DNA from: Elusimicrobia bacterium RIFCSPHIGHO2_02_FULL_57_9
GTDB lineage: Bacteria > Elusimicrobiota > Elusimicrobia > UBA1565 > UBA9628
Assembly: GCA_001800015.1 (NCBI GenBank)
Contig: MGUO01000062.1
Span: forward strand, 1 to 9,302
DNA: 9,302 nt
Direction: 5' to 3'
Below, piece by piece: positions 1 to 6,520 of the stretch. Both the position numbers and the translations under genes were made by a program. The stretch's first letter is position 1, and every line of letters begins with the position of its first letter. The notes below the pieces were generated by a model. It ran no database searches. It saw only the letters and a list, made by a program, of their open reading frames with translations, and had not been told where the DNA came from.

Positions 1-576
1 GGTTACTTCCTTGACATAGGAAAGAACGGGCATGCTACCCGGGGTGGTCACAAGCACAACCATGCGCTCAGGCCCATTTTTTGCTTCCCGGACCACGAGA
101 TGGCGTAAAAAACCATTATGCTTGTGGCTATTGTAAGGAGAGACATTCTCGCGGCGCGCCCAGGCCCGGAGGGATGAGAGCAAGGCGGGGGTTTGCGGGG
201 AAAGCAGACGGCATTCCTGAATATCCAGAACCTGATACCAGCGGCCCTTGGGTTTAAGCCCTAAATAAAGAAACGGTCCGGCAGGCTGGGGCGGATAAAC
301 GTCGCCGAAAGAGAACTCCATTTTATTGCGATAAAACCAGATGTCAGGCGCGGGATGGATTTTCAGGGCAGGAACGGCCAGCGGGGCTAACAGAGCAGAG
401 ACTTTATCGGCTTTTAGCTTGAGTTGTTGCTCGTAAGGGAGGTTCTGGATGGAACAACCGCCGCAGGTTCCGAAATGGCCACATGCCGGCAAGGTATTTC
501 CTAATGCCGGCAGTGTCTGAGCCCGGCCGGGCTCAGGCGAATTTAAAGAAGCAGATATCTCCGTCTTTAACGACAT
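1..576 (-). CDS. RNA (uracil-5-)-methyltransferase, RlmC/RlmD/TrmA family, 5' part only (runs off left edge)
   Basis: The frame stays open for 192 codons to position 1, so only the N-terminal part of the protein is present. Family knowledge: these SAM-dependent enzymes make 5-methyluridine in 23S rRNA or tRNA, and the RlmC/RlmD branch carries a 4Fe-4S cluster. Visible here is a cluster motif C-x5-C-x2-C at residues 32, 38 and 41 (CGHFGTCGGC), a probable fourth ligand C122 (IQEC), and the family segment YRNKMEFSF at 82-90. The SAM-binding and catalytic half lies outside the window. There is no TRAM domain ahead of the cysteines, unlike E. coli RlmD and more like RlmC, so rRNA versus tRNA specificity cannot be assigned. 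The start is uncertain. ATG at 576 overlaps ychF by 44 bases and has AAGGA very close upstream. A TTG at 492 has AGGA six bases upstream and would begin just before the first cysteine, as RlmC does. I chose ATG because an in-frame heptad duplication (TLPALGN/TLPACGH, residues 21-34) suggests the region is translated. Confidence 0.85.
   Translation of the reverse strand, partial: MSLKTEISASLNSPEPGRAQTLPALGNTLPACGHFGTCGGCSIQNLPYEQQLKLKADKVSALLAPLAVPALKIHPAPDIWFYRNKMEFSFGDVYPPQPAGPFLYLGLKPKGRWYQVLDIQECRLLSPQTPALLSSLRAWARRENVSPYNSHKHNGFLRHLVVREAKNGPERMVVLVTTPGSMPVLSYVKEVT
484..512 (-). repeat. Hairpin over the alternative TTG start and its AGGA
   Basis: Two copies of the self-complementary octamer TGCCGGCA (484-491 and 505-512) flank a short centre. 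On the minus strand AGG at 502-500 can pair with CCT at 494-492, leaving loop AAATA and a two-base bulge. The resulting stem of about 11 bp would bury both the AGGA motif (502-499) and the alternative TTG start (492-490) of the methyltransferase gene. The same DNA is part of an imperfect 21-bp tandem duplication that reads in frame as TLPALGN/TLPACGH. The hairpin may therefore be a by-product of a coding duplication and not a regulatory element. Confidence 0.5.
517..536. repeat. 20-bp perfect palindrome across the ychF stop codon
   Basis: CTGAGCCCGG followed directly by its reverse complement. It contains the ychF stop codon (TGA, 535-533). As RNA it can form an 8-bp GC-rich stem with a GGCC tetraloop. 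No T-run follows on either strand, so it is not a canonical intrinsic terminator. A stalling hairpin, an mRNA end-protecting structure or a protein-binding dyad are all possible. Confidence 0.6.
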
Positions 577-1600
577 AGTCCTTGCCTTCGGAACGGATAA
601 GGCCTTTCTCGCGCAATGCCGACTCCTTGAGATGCTTATCGATATCCCCATAAGAATAAACATCCGCGCGGATAAATCCTTTCTCAAAATCGCTATGAAT
701 CACGCCGGCGGCCTGCGGACCCCTGGCTCCAACCGGGATGGTCCAGGCGCGCACCTCGTCCTCCCCCGCGGTGAAATAGCTGCATAAGCCTAAAAGCTTA
801 TAGGCCGCCACAATCACCTTCTCAAGGCCGGCGACCTTCAATCCCAGGTCTTTCATGAAAACCGCGCGATCTTCCTCCCCTAACTGGGCGATCTCGGCTT
901 CAAGCTTGGAGCACAAGCTCACGGATTGGCCCCCGCGCTCGGCCGCGAATTTAGCGAAGCTCTCCAGCATGTCGGGATCCTGCTGTTCGTCGGTGTTGCC
1001 CACATAAAGAACCGGCTTGGCCGTAAGCATGAAAAACTCCTTGATCTCCTGGGGTTTAAGGCCGAGTTGACGCGCCGATTTGCCTTGTTCCAATCCTCCC
1101 TTAATTTTATCCAAAATCGCGAGCGTCTCTTTGGCTGCCTTATCACCCGATTTGGCTTTGCCCGAGACTTTCTCATACTGTTTCTCGAGACTCGCCAAAT
1201 CGGCCAGTATCAGTTCGGTCTCGATGATCTCCACGTCCCGCACGGGATCAACGCCTCCCAGGGTGTGAACAACTTCGGGGTCCTTAAATAGCCGCACCAT
1301 GTGAATAATGGCGTCCACCTCGCGGATATGAGAGAGGAATTTATTGCCCAGACCTTCTCCCGAGGCCGCGCCCTTGACCAACCCCGCGATATCCACGAAA
1401 CGGACGATGGCGGGCGTGGTTTTCTTGGGATGAAACAGCTCCGTTAATCGTTTAAGACGCGCGTCGGGCACAGTCACCACGCCGACATTGGGTTCTATGG
1501 TCGTAAAGGGATAGTTGGAAGCCGCGGCGTGTCCTGCGGTCAAGGCGTTAAAAATCGTGGATTTTCCAACGTTGGGGAGCCCGACAATGCCGATTTCCAT
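533..1600 (-). CDS. ychF: Redox-regulated ATPase YchF (Obg/HAS-GTPase superfamily)
   Basis: A 355-residue protein, close to the usual length of about 363 for bacterial YchF. Family knowledge: YchF binds ATP rather than GTP, associates with ribosomes and is linked to stress and oxidative responses (homologue of human OLA1). Visible motifs: P-loop GLPNVGKST (7-15); switch II DIAGL (70-74), with the hydrophobic residue after G that defines HAS-type NTPases, followed by VKGAASGEGLGNKFL; NTDE (202-205) in place of the GTP-specifying NKxD, as in this family; a coiled-coil stretch around 130-180; FTAGEDEVRAWTI (276-288) opening the C-terminal TGS domain, which ends GDICFFKFA. All expected parts are present. 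The ATG at 1600 is the natural N-terminus (MEIGIVG). It has no Shine-Dalgarno sequence and sits six bases behind an extended -10 motif, suggesting a leaderless transcript. The methyltransferase gene follows with a probable 44-base overlap, so the two are likely co-transcribed. Confidence 0.97.
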   Translation of the reverse strand: MEIGIVGLPNVGKSTIFNALTAGHAAASNYPFTTIEPNVGVVTVPDARLKRLTELFHPKKTTPAIVRFVDIAGLVKGAASGEGLGNKFLSHIREVDAIIHMVRLFKDPEVVHTLGGVDPVRDVEIIETELILADLASLEKQYEKVSGKAKSGDKAAKETLAILDKIKGGLEQGKSARQLGLKPQEIKEFFMLTAKPVLYVGNTDEQQDPDMLESFAKFAAERGGQSVSLCSKLEAEIAQLGEEDRAVFMKDLGLKVAGLEKVIVAAYKLLGLCSYFTAGEDEVRAWTIPVGARGPQAAGVIHSDFEKGFIRADVYSYGDIDKHLKESALREKGLIRSEGKDYVVKDGDICFFKFA

Positions 1601-1615
1601 GGGGCCATGATATCA
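1601..1615 (-). promoter_or_regulatory. Extended -10 element of ychF, predicting a leaderless start
   Basis: On the minus strand TGA-TATCAT occupies 1615-1607: an extended -10 (TGn) with a 5/6 match to TATAAT. It is followed by GGCCCC (1606-1601) and the ychF ATG at 1600. Transcription usually begins about seven bases past the -10, which is the A of the ATG. No recognisable -35 is present at 16-18 bp, which is tolerable for an extended -10. An out-of-frame ATG lies inside the element. Confidence 0.55.
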
Positions 1616-1681
1616 AAATGCCGAACAGAGGTCGTAGGCCTTTCAGGCAAAAAAAGATAGTACCAAAGACTGCCCGAAATT

Positions 1682-1700
1682 AACCAATAGTCCTATGGTT
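1682..1700. repeat. Imperfect dyad in the ychF/protease divergent region
   Basis: AACC-A-ATAG, two bases, then CTAT-GGTT. It is an 8-bp inverted repeat with a single inserted base in the left arm. It lies about 80 bp from each gene start, a reasonable position for an operator, but no regulator gene is nearby. The rest of the 1616-1799 interval shows no RNA gene or credible ORF. Confidence 0.3.
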
Positions 1701-1771
1701 CTCTTGGCCTGGGCTTGATAGGATTCCTTAACAATGCCTACGCCATCATCGGGAACGCCCCCTCCGTCAGA

Positions 1772-1790
1772 TAAAATTCTCAATATGAGG
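1772..1790 (+). promoter_or_regulatory. -10-like TAAAAT and Shine-Dalgarno for the metalloprotease gene
   Basis: TAAAAT at 1772-1777 matches the -10 consensus at 5 of 6 positions; no convincing -35 was found at 16-18 bp. GAGG at 1787-1790 lies nine bases before the ATG at 1800. The ribosome-binding site decides the start: upstream in-frame ATGs at 1734 and 1785 lack one and would add a Pro/Ser-rich stretch before the signal peptide. Confidence 0.45.
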
Positions 1791-1799
1791 AATCAACAA

Positions 1800-4760
1800 A
1801 TGAAAACCACAAAAATCCAGACCCTGCTCTTATCCTTGGCCGTTCTACTCTCTTCATGGGGCCCGGCCGTCCCGCATCTGGCCGCCCGGCAAAAGGCCCA
1901 GCCCGTTTACCTTAAAACCGCTACCGGCATTTACGCCATGCCCGGCCGCCGAGCTCAGGCCGAGCGCAATGTCAAACTGCCCAGCAGCGCCGTCGCCTCT
2001 CGGGCCCCGATCGATATTGCGATCGGAGTAGAAACCCCGGCGCAGGCGCAGGCCGCCGCTGAGGCGATTTTCGATGAGATGAACGAACCGCTGGAAGGAG
2101 CGCTCTGGACGCCGTCGGACGAACCCTTGGAAGCTTTTCGCCAACCGGGCGGCATCCAAGGCGCCTCCTACAAAATCCGCTCCGTCCTTGTTAAGGCGCG
2201 CCGAGCCTTCGCTTACAACATCCTGGGACGGCCCAATAATTTCGACAAGTTGTCCGCGTCGGCCTCGGTTCCCGCGTTTTTCGGCTCAGCCAACGTCCGC
2301 CCCACCCCAAAGACAGACAAATACAAGTTTCCGACCGGAGAGGAAATAGTCCTGGATGAGCCGCCCGCCATTCCCCAGCCCGGCCGGCGGGACGGGGGGA
2401 AAACGCCGGCTTTAGGCGTTCCCGATTTTACCGATGACTCCGCCGCCGATAAGCCGCGGGGCAAACAAATCAGCGATTTTCCCGTCCCGCAGACAATCGC
2501 GGTGGACGGCGACAATTTAGAAGCCGTTGAAAAAGCCATGCGCGCCCTGGTTGATTCGGATAAAGCCAAGTTCGGCATCGCTTCTTCCGAACTAAAGCTT
2601 CGCCAAGTCCACAAGTCCGAAGGCCTTAAGGAAGTTAATTTTGTCGACACGATCGATGTGGTGTATGACCAGCACAAGAACAATACCCAGGTTCTGGGCG
2701 GCTTTATCAGCTTCAAGCTGAACGTGCTCGAGCAGAAGGGCGGCAAGAAAATCCTAAAGCTGGTGTCCAGCCAGGGCATGACCTTTGATAAAATCCCGCT
2801 CAATTCGAACTCGAGACTAAGCGATGAGCAGCTCAAGGCCAAGGCGCGGGAAAAACTGCCCTCAGGCGTGCAGGCCGATCTTATCACCCTGGACCGCTTG
2901 GTTATCTATAAAAATAACGCCTGGAGAACGGTGGCTATCTTTTCCGTGGCCGGCAATCCCTTATTCGTGGGCGTGGATGTGGACAGCGGGGAAGCCTTTA
3001 TTTGGAATAACCGCATCAGCCTAATGGCCGATGAGGCCGCCAAACAAGTCATCAAAGGAATGGTCACTGTCGGGGCGCGCGTGCAGACATTCGATGAGCG
3101 CAATGCCGACGGCACCCCCAAGCTTGAGCAAAAACCGCTGGCCTACATAGACGTCAACTTCGAAGACGGCAGCACGGTTCAAACCGACGAGTTCGGCCGG
3201 TTCACCAAGGAGGTGGACAAGCCCCTGAAATTCACGGCGGTTCTCAAGGGAAAATGGTCGACCGTCATAGATGCCGCGGGCAATCCACTAAAGCTAAGCG
3301 GCGTAATTGAAAAAAACGGCGAACAGGTGCTGGCCTTTAATCCGGAAGGGATCGATTCGCAAGTAGTCGCCCAGGTAACTCTTTATTATAACGCCACGCG
3401 CACCGTTGATTTCGCCATCGCCAACGGCTTGAACGATCCCCGCATCAAGAATAATATGAAGGATCACGCCAACGAAAACAGCAGCTGCAATGCCTTTTAT
3501 AGGCCCGGCGACCCAGGCGACTCCCATTTCTTTCAGGAAAGCGGCAAGTGCAATAACTCCGCCATGCCCATGGTGATCAGCCATGAGAGGGCTCACGGCT
3601 TTACCCATGTCATCGTGGGTTGGAGCGCCGACGGCCAAATGCACGAAGGTTTTAGCGATGTGACGGCCTATGCCATCCATCGCGATTATCGCATGGCGCC
3701 CGACTTTTTCAAGGACACGCACGATCCGATCCGCGATCTGCGCAATAAGCACAAATATAATGAGAACGACGAGGCCCATGCCGGCGGCGAAGTCCTGGGT
3801 GGATTTTTCTACAAAGCCGACAAGTACATCGAAGAAACTCTGGCAAAAACAGGCATAGATGCCGGCAAGGCCAAGGATTTGGCCCATGCCATCATGACCA
3901 GCCTCATGATGCCCATCCCTTTCGACGGTCCGCTGAAAATTCCCCAAGCCCTGGCTCAGGTTCTGCTGCGCTCCATGGACAAGGACGGCAAGTTCCCTTA
4001 TAGCAAGGAACTCCGCGCGGCCGGCGGCGATCACGGCATAGACTTGCCCGAGAACCCCTCGATGACTCTGGCGCTGGTGGATTGGGCCAAGTCCTTCTTC
4101 TCTAAAGTCACCATGAAGGAGTTGCCCGCTCCAGAGTTCATTCTGGAGCCGGCCCTTGCGTCTGTCGAGTCGCCTATCAAGCTCAAAAAGCTTAAGCGCC
4201 GGCTCCTGTTCACCGCCGGACGGCTGAGCTATGACGCCCTGCGCCAAAACATACACGATACCATCGCCTACGCGGCGGAGTATCCCGGCGTTGATTACAC
4301 GCTCGAAGAAAACGCCGCCAACCGCTCCCTGACGCTGACCCTCAAGGGCCCGGAACGCTCGGTCAACTATATCGTGGAACAATTGCAGCGCTACAGTGAC
4401 GCGCAGCCCGGAAAAGCCGCCAAGCTGCTCGCGCCGGCCTCGATCCCAGAGCCTGTGATCAGGGGAGGCGGATTATCCTTCGCTCCGATCCCGGATGAGC
4501 CCCGCGGAGGCATCTCTGATGCGGAGGTGAGGCAGCATTTGGAGGAAGCGGCTTTGCTGAGCTCATCGGACCTCACCAACAAACTAATTGAGATCTACTT
4601 CACCACCAATCTGAATCTGTTAAATTGGGAACAAGTGAAGATGTTGTTGGCTGGACTTAAACCTACAACCTACGCCTACCAAGTCCCATATTCTCCTGCT
4701 AAAACTAAAGATAGAATCATTTGGGCCTGGGAACATGTTGCACACAAACGCGCCGCCTAG
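1800..4760 (+). CDS. Secreted zinc metalloprotease, gluzincin (M4/M36 thermolysin-fungalysin-like) with FTP and PepSY propeptide
   Basis: A 986-residue protein. Residues 1 to about 29 form a signal peptide (basic MKTTK, then a Leu-rich core). After a low-complexity region, residues about 235-320 look like an FTP propeptide (VVYDQHKNNTQVLGGFISF) and 340-406 like PepSY (ending VDVDSGEAFIWNN). These inhibit and chaperone the enzyme until cleaved. Residues 422-494 resemble a beta-sandwich regulatory domain (DEFGRFTKEV). The peptidase spans about 523-765: NAFY, then HERAH (595-599, Zn ligands H595 and H599, catalytic E596), HEGFSD (third ligand E616, D620), and EAHAGGEVLGG with H660 as probable transition-state histidine. 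C583 and the Cys of the SSCNAF segment may form a disulfide. Only 16 residues separate H599 from E616, fewer than thermolysin's 19. Residues 771-867 form a small alpha/beta module and about 905-986 a tail encoded by AT-rich DNA. Substrate unknown; extracellular or periplasmic protein digestion is inferred. No sortase or PEP-CTERM anchor is seen. The Met at 1800 is preferred because of its GAGG and signal peptide. Confidence 0.85.
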   Translation: MKTTKIQTLLLSLAVLLSSWGPAVPHLAARQKAQPVYLKTATGIYAMPGRRAQAERNVKLPSSAVASRAPIDIAIGVETPAQAQAAAEAIFDEMNEPLEGALWTPSDEPLEAFRQPGGIQGASYKIRSVLVKARRAFAYNILGRPNNFDKLSASASVPAFFGSANVRPTPKTDKYKFPTGEEIVLDEPPAIPQPGRRDGGKTPALGVPDFTDDSAADKPRGKQISDFPVPQTIAVDGDNLEAVEKAMRALVDSDKAKFGIASSELKLRQVHKSEGLKEVNFVDTIDVVYDQHKNNTQVLGGFISFKLNVLEQKGGKKILKLVSSQGMTFDKIPLNSNSRLSDEQLKAKAREKLPSGVQADLITLDRLVIYKNNAWRTVAIFSVAGNPLFVGVDVDSGEAFIWNNRISLMADEAAKQVIKGMVTVGARVQTFDERNADGTPKLEQKPLAYIDVNFEDGSTVQTDEFGRFTKEVDKPLKFTAVLKGKWSTVIDAAGNPLKLSGVIEKNGEQVLAFNPEGIDSQVVAQVTLYYNATRTVDFAIANGLNDPRIKNNMKDHANENSSCNAFYRPGDPGDSHFFQESGKCNNSAMPMVISHERAHGFTHVIVGWSADGQMHEGFSDVTAYAIHRDYRMAPDFFKDTHDPIRDLRNKHKYNENDEAHAGGEVLGGFFYKADKYIEETLAKTGIDAGKAKDLAHAIMTSLMMPIPFDGPLKIPQALAQVLLRSMDKDGKFPYSKELRAAGGDHGIDLPENPSMTLALVDWAKSFFSKVTMKELPAPEFILEPALASVESPIKLKKLKRRLLFTAGRLSYDALRQNIHDTIAYAAEYPGVDYTLEENAANRSLTLTLKGPERSVNYIVEQLQRYSDAQPGKAAKLLAPASIPEPVIRGGGLSFAPIPDEPRGGISDAEVRQHLEEAALLSSSDLTNKLIEIYFTTNLNLLNWEQVKMLLAGLKPTTYAYQVPYSPAKTKDRIIWAWEHVAHKRAA

Positions 4761-4761
4761 G

Positions 4762-6351
4762 CTAGAACACGAAGCCCAACTGGGCGGCCACGGAGAGGTT
4801 CGAGGGCACCTTGGCGCTGGATGAGCCGGAGTCGATCGTAGTGCGATGCGAACTGACGGCCCCACCGACATCCAGCATGAAGTGCAGAAAATTCAGCCCA
4901 AAACCAACGGTATAGCTCATCTTCGAGGACGTTTCCGCCAGATTCTTGGCCAAGCCCGCCCGCAAGGGGATATTGATCCAGGAGCGGTTAAAGACGTTGA
5001 CCTCGCTACCCAACCCCCACATGCGCGACTGGAATCCCGGAATCGGCGTGTTGTTCTTGGTCAGATCCAAATCCATGGACACATGCCAGAAGTTCCATGG
5101 GCTTATCGCCGCGCCGGAGCGCAACTGCCCATTGAGCGGGAATTTCCCCTCCCCGCTGGAGGTTGCCAGGTCGGGCTGCTTGAACTTGGGATTATTGATG
5201 TTGCGCGCGACCAGGCCGACCCGAGGATTGAGCGGAAGAACGGGAAATATCTGGTTTAAATGCCACAAAGCCCCCAAATCAACAGCAGGCTGAACGCTCG
5301 AAGCCGTGTTGGCCCGAAAATCCTTAAGCGTGTCGCCCGTATCTGAATTATTATCCAACACCGCGAATTTTTGATAACCCACGCTGCCGAAAATGAGCTT
5401 TAGGTTGCCGCCCAATTTAAGCCCGGGCAGGAAAACCTGGCGGCCGTGGCCAAAGGCCACCTCGGTGAATGAGCCGCCGCGCAAAGTCAAATTGGTCCGG
5501 TTGTTGGTGTAGGGATTGCCCGAAGCCGCATTCTGTATAATCGGAGCTGCCGCGCCGGCGTTGGCCGCTATCGCGCCGGCCGCCTCTGAAATCTGCGCAG
5601 GAGTCTGGCCTCCTGAGACGGCAAAATTGACCAGCGCGTTTCCCAATTCCGAAGCGTTTGTTATTCCCCCCGCGGCGATAGCCCCTCCGGTCAGAGTATT
5701 GAGCGAGGCATAGCCGCTTGCCCCAATGGCGCCAGCGATCGAAGCGGCGGAAGCGGCGTTGGTCGCGTTGGCAGGCGCGGCGACATTGGCGCCCGTGAAA
5801 CTGACTCCGGTGTTTCCCGCCGACACGCCCAGTCCGATATTGGTGGTGTCCACGAAAGGCGATGCCCCGACTGTGGTGAAGTTATTGACCGAAAGGGCGT
5901 ATCGGCCCACCCGGATGTTTCCGCCTCCCGCCACATCGACCAACGCCCCCTTTCCCGGTTCGTTTAAATCTGATATCTCAACCAGCCCTTTGTAGAAAGC
6001 CGCGACCTTGTCCGCATCGAGCGCGCCGGGAGTTCCGGAGCGCTGCGCCGCCTCGATTTCGTTAAATTTTCCGGCCAGGTCGCCCAAGGCGTTGGCATTC
6101 TTCAGCACATTCCCCGTGAATTCGACCCGCGCGCCAACGGGAACCTGCAAGCCGTACTTGCCCTCGCTTTCCGCCAGCCCGGCTGGATTCCAATATTGCG
6201 CTATGGGTCCTTCGGCCAGGGCCACGAAAGCGCCTCCCATGCCCATGGGGCGCGGCCCCAAAACAGACCAGGAAGTGGCGAAACTGCTGGAAGACAGAAG
6301 AGAAGCGGCGAGAACGGCGGCGGCTCGACGAGCAAAAGTGTTTTTGGTCAT
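4762..6351 (-). CDS. Outer-membrane beta-barrel protein, TraF-like / PorV-FadL-like family
   Basis: A 529-residue protein with signal peptide MTKNTFARRAAAVLAASLLS and probable cleavage near residue 25. Directly after it comes RPMGMGGAFVALAEGPIAQYWNPAGLA (34-60 region), the N-terminal signature of the family usually annotated as 'conjugal transfer protein TraF' (Pfam TraF_2) and of related PorV/FadL-type barrels. The rest alternates short hydrophobic and polar stretches as in beta-barrels, and the chain ends LGFVF; a terminal Phe is the classic BAM recognition signal. Residues about 188-283 form an Ala/Gly/Asn-rich segment, probably a large loop or insertion. Function is unknown: transport or a structural role are both possible, and no conjugation genes are nearby, so the TraF name should not be taken functionally. 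A promoter-like TTGACA/AATACT pair precedes the start, with no Shine-Dalgarno. An in-frame ATG at 6456 with GAGGAG five bases upstream would add 35 residues and bury the signal peptide. The stop codon is one base from that of the convergent protease gene. Confidence 0.8.
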   Translation of the reverse strand: MTKNTFARRAAAVLAASLLSSSSFATSWSVLGPRPMGMGGAFVALAEGPIAQYWNPAGLAESEGKYGLQVPVGARVEFTGNVLKNANALGDLAGKFNEIEAAQRSGTPGALDADKVAAFYKGLVEISDLNEPGKGALVDVAGGGNIRVGRYALSVNNFTTVGASPFVDTTNIGLGVSAGNTGVSFTGANVAAPANATNAASAASIAGAIGASGYASLNTLTGGAIAAGGITNASELGNALVNFAVSGGQTPAQISEAAGAIAANAGAAAPIIQNAASGNPYTNNRTNLTLRGGSFTEVAFGHGRQVFLPGLKLGGNLKLIFGSVGYQKFAVLDNNSDTGDTLKDFRANTASSVQPAVDLGALWHLNQIFPVLPLNPRVGLVARNINNPKFKQPDLATSSGEGKFPLNGQLRSGAAISPWNFWHVSMDLDLTKNNTPIPGFQSRMWGLGSEVNVFNRSWINIPLRAGLAKNLAETSSKMSYTVGFGLNFLHFMLDVGGAVSSHRTTIDSGSSSAKVPSNLSVAAQLGFVF

Positions 6352-6360
6352 AGTGCTTGA

Positions 6361-6389
6361 AGTATTGCAGGGAGGCCATTTTTTGTCAA
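6361..6389 (-). promoter_or_regulatory. Promoter for the outer-membrane protein gene
   Basis: Minus strand: TTGACA at 6389-6384 (perfect -35), a 17-bp spacer, then AATACT at 6366-6361 (4/6 match to -10). Nine bases (6360-6352) separate the -10 from the ATG at 6351. The expected transcription start, near 6354, leaves a leader of about three bases and no room for a ribosome-binding site. This promoter suggests the gene can be expressed separately from lptFG. Confidence 0.6.
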
Positions 6390-6411
6390 TACCGGGATGG
6401 GACATGCCGGC

Positions 6412-6484
6412 GTGGGTTTTCACCGAACCGGGCGCGCTGATGGTTGCAACCGTCATTAACACTCCTCGAGCCGTTAAAACCCAC
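6412..6484. repeat. Widely spaced 9-bp inverted repeat between lptG and the barrel gene
   Basis: GTGGGTTTT at 6412-6420 and its exact complement AAAACCCAC at 6476-6484, 55 bases apart. A 10-bp palindrome GGTTGCAACC (6442-6451) lies in between. In an lptG read-through transcript the arms could enclose the GAGGAG and ATG (6456) of the longer barrel-protein start. The loop is too long for a terminator and no T-run follows. Confidence 0.4.
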
Positions 6485-6520
6485 ATACTGACCGTAAGAT
6501 TGTTCGTTGGTTTGCAGAGC

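Noticed and set aside
1637..1657. Possible terminator: GCC-TTTCA-GGC followed by seven A
   Set aside because: The stem has only three base pairs, and the homopolymer is A on the plus strand and lies upstream of the stem on the minus strand, so it fits no intrinsic terminator.
1734..1799. 22-residue upstream extension of the metalloprotease
   Set aside because: It has no ribosome-binding site, is Pro/Ser-rich and would displace the signal peptide; the ATG at 1800 has GAGG and begins MKTTK.
3294..4382. 362-codon open frame antisense to the metalloprotease gene
   Set aside because: It covers the zinc-site coding region in the opposite strand, has no family resemblance or plausible start, and long antisense frames are expected in GC-rich DNA.
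4762..6351. Reading the TraF-like protein as evidence of a conjugative element
   Set aside because: The match is to a broad outer-membrane barrel family that is commonly misnamed. No relaxase, coupling protein, integrase or type IV secretion gene is in the window.
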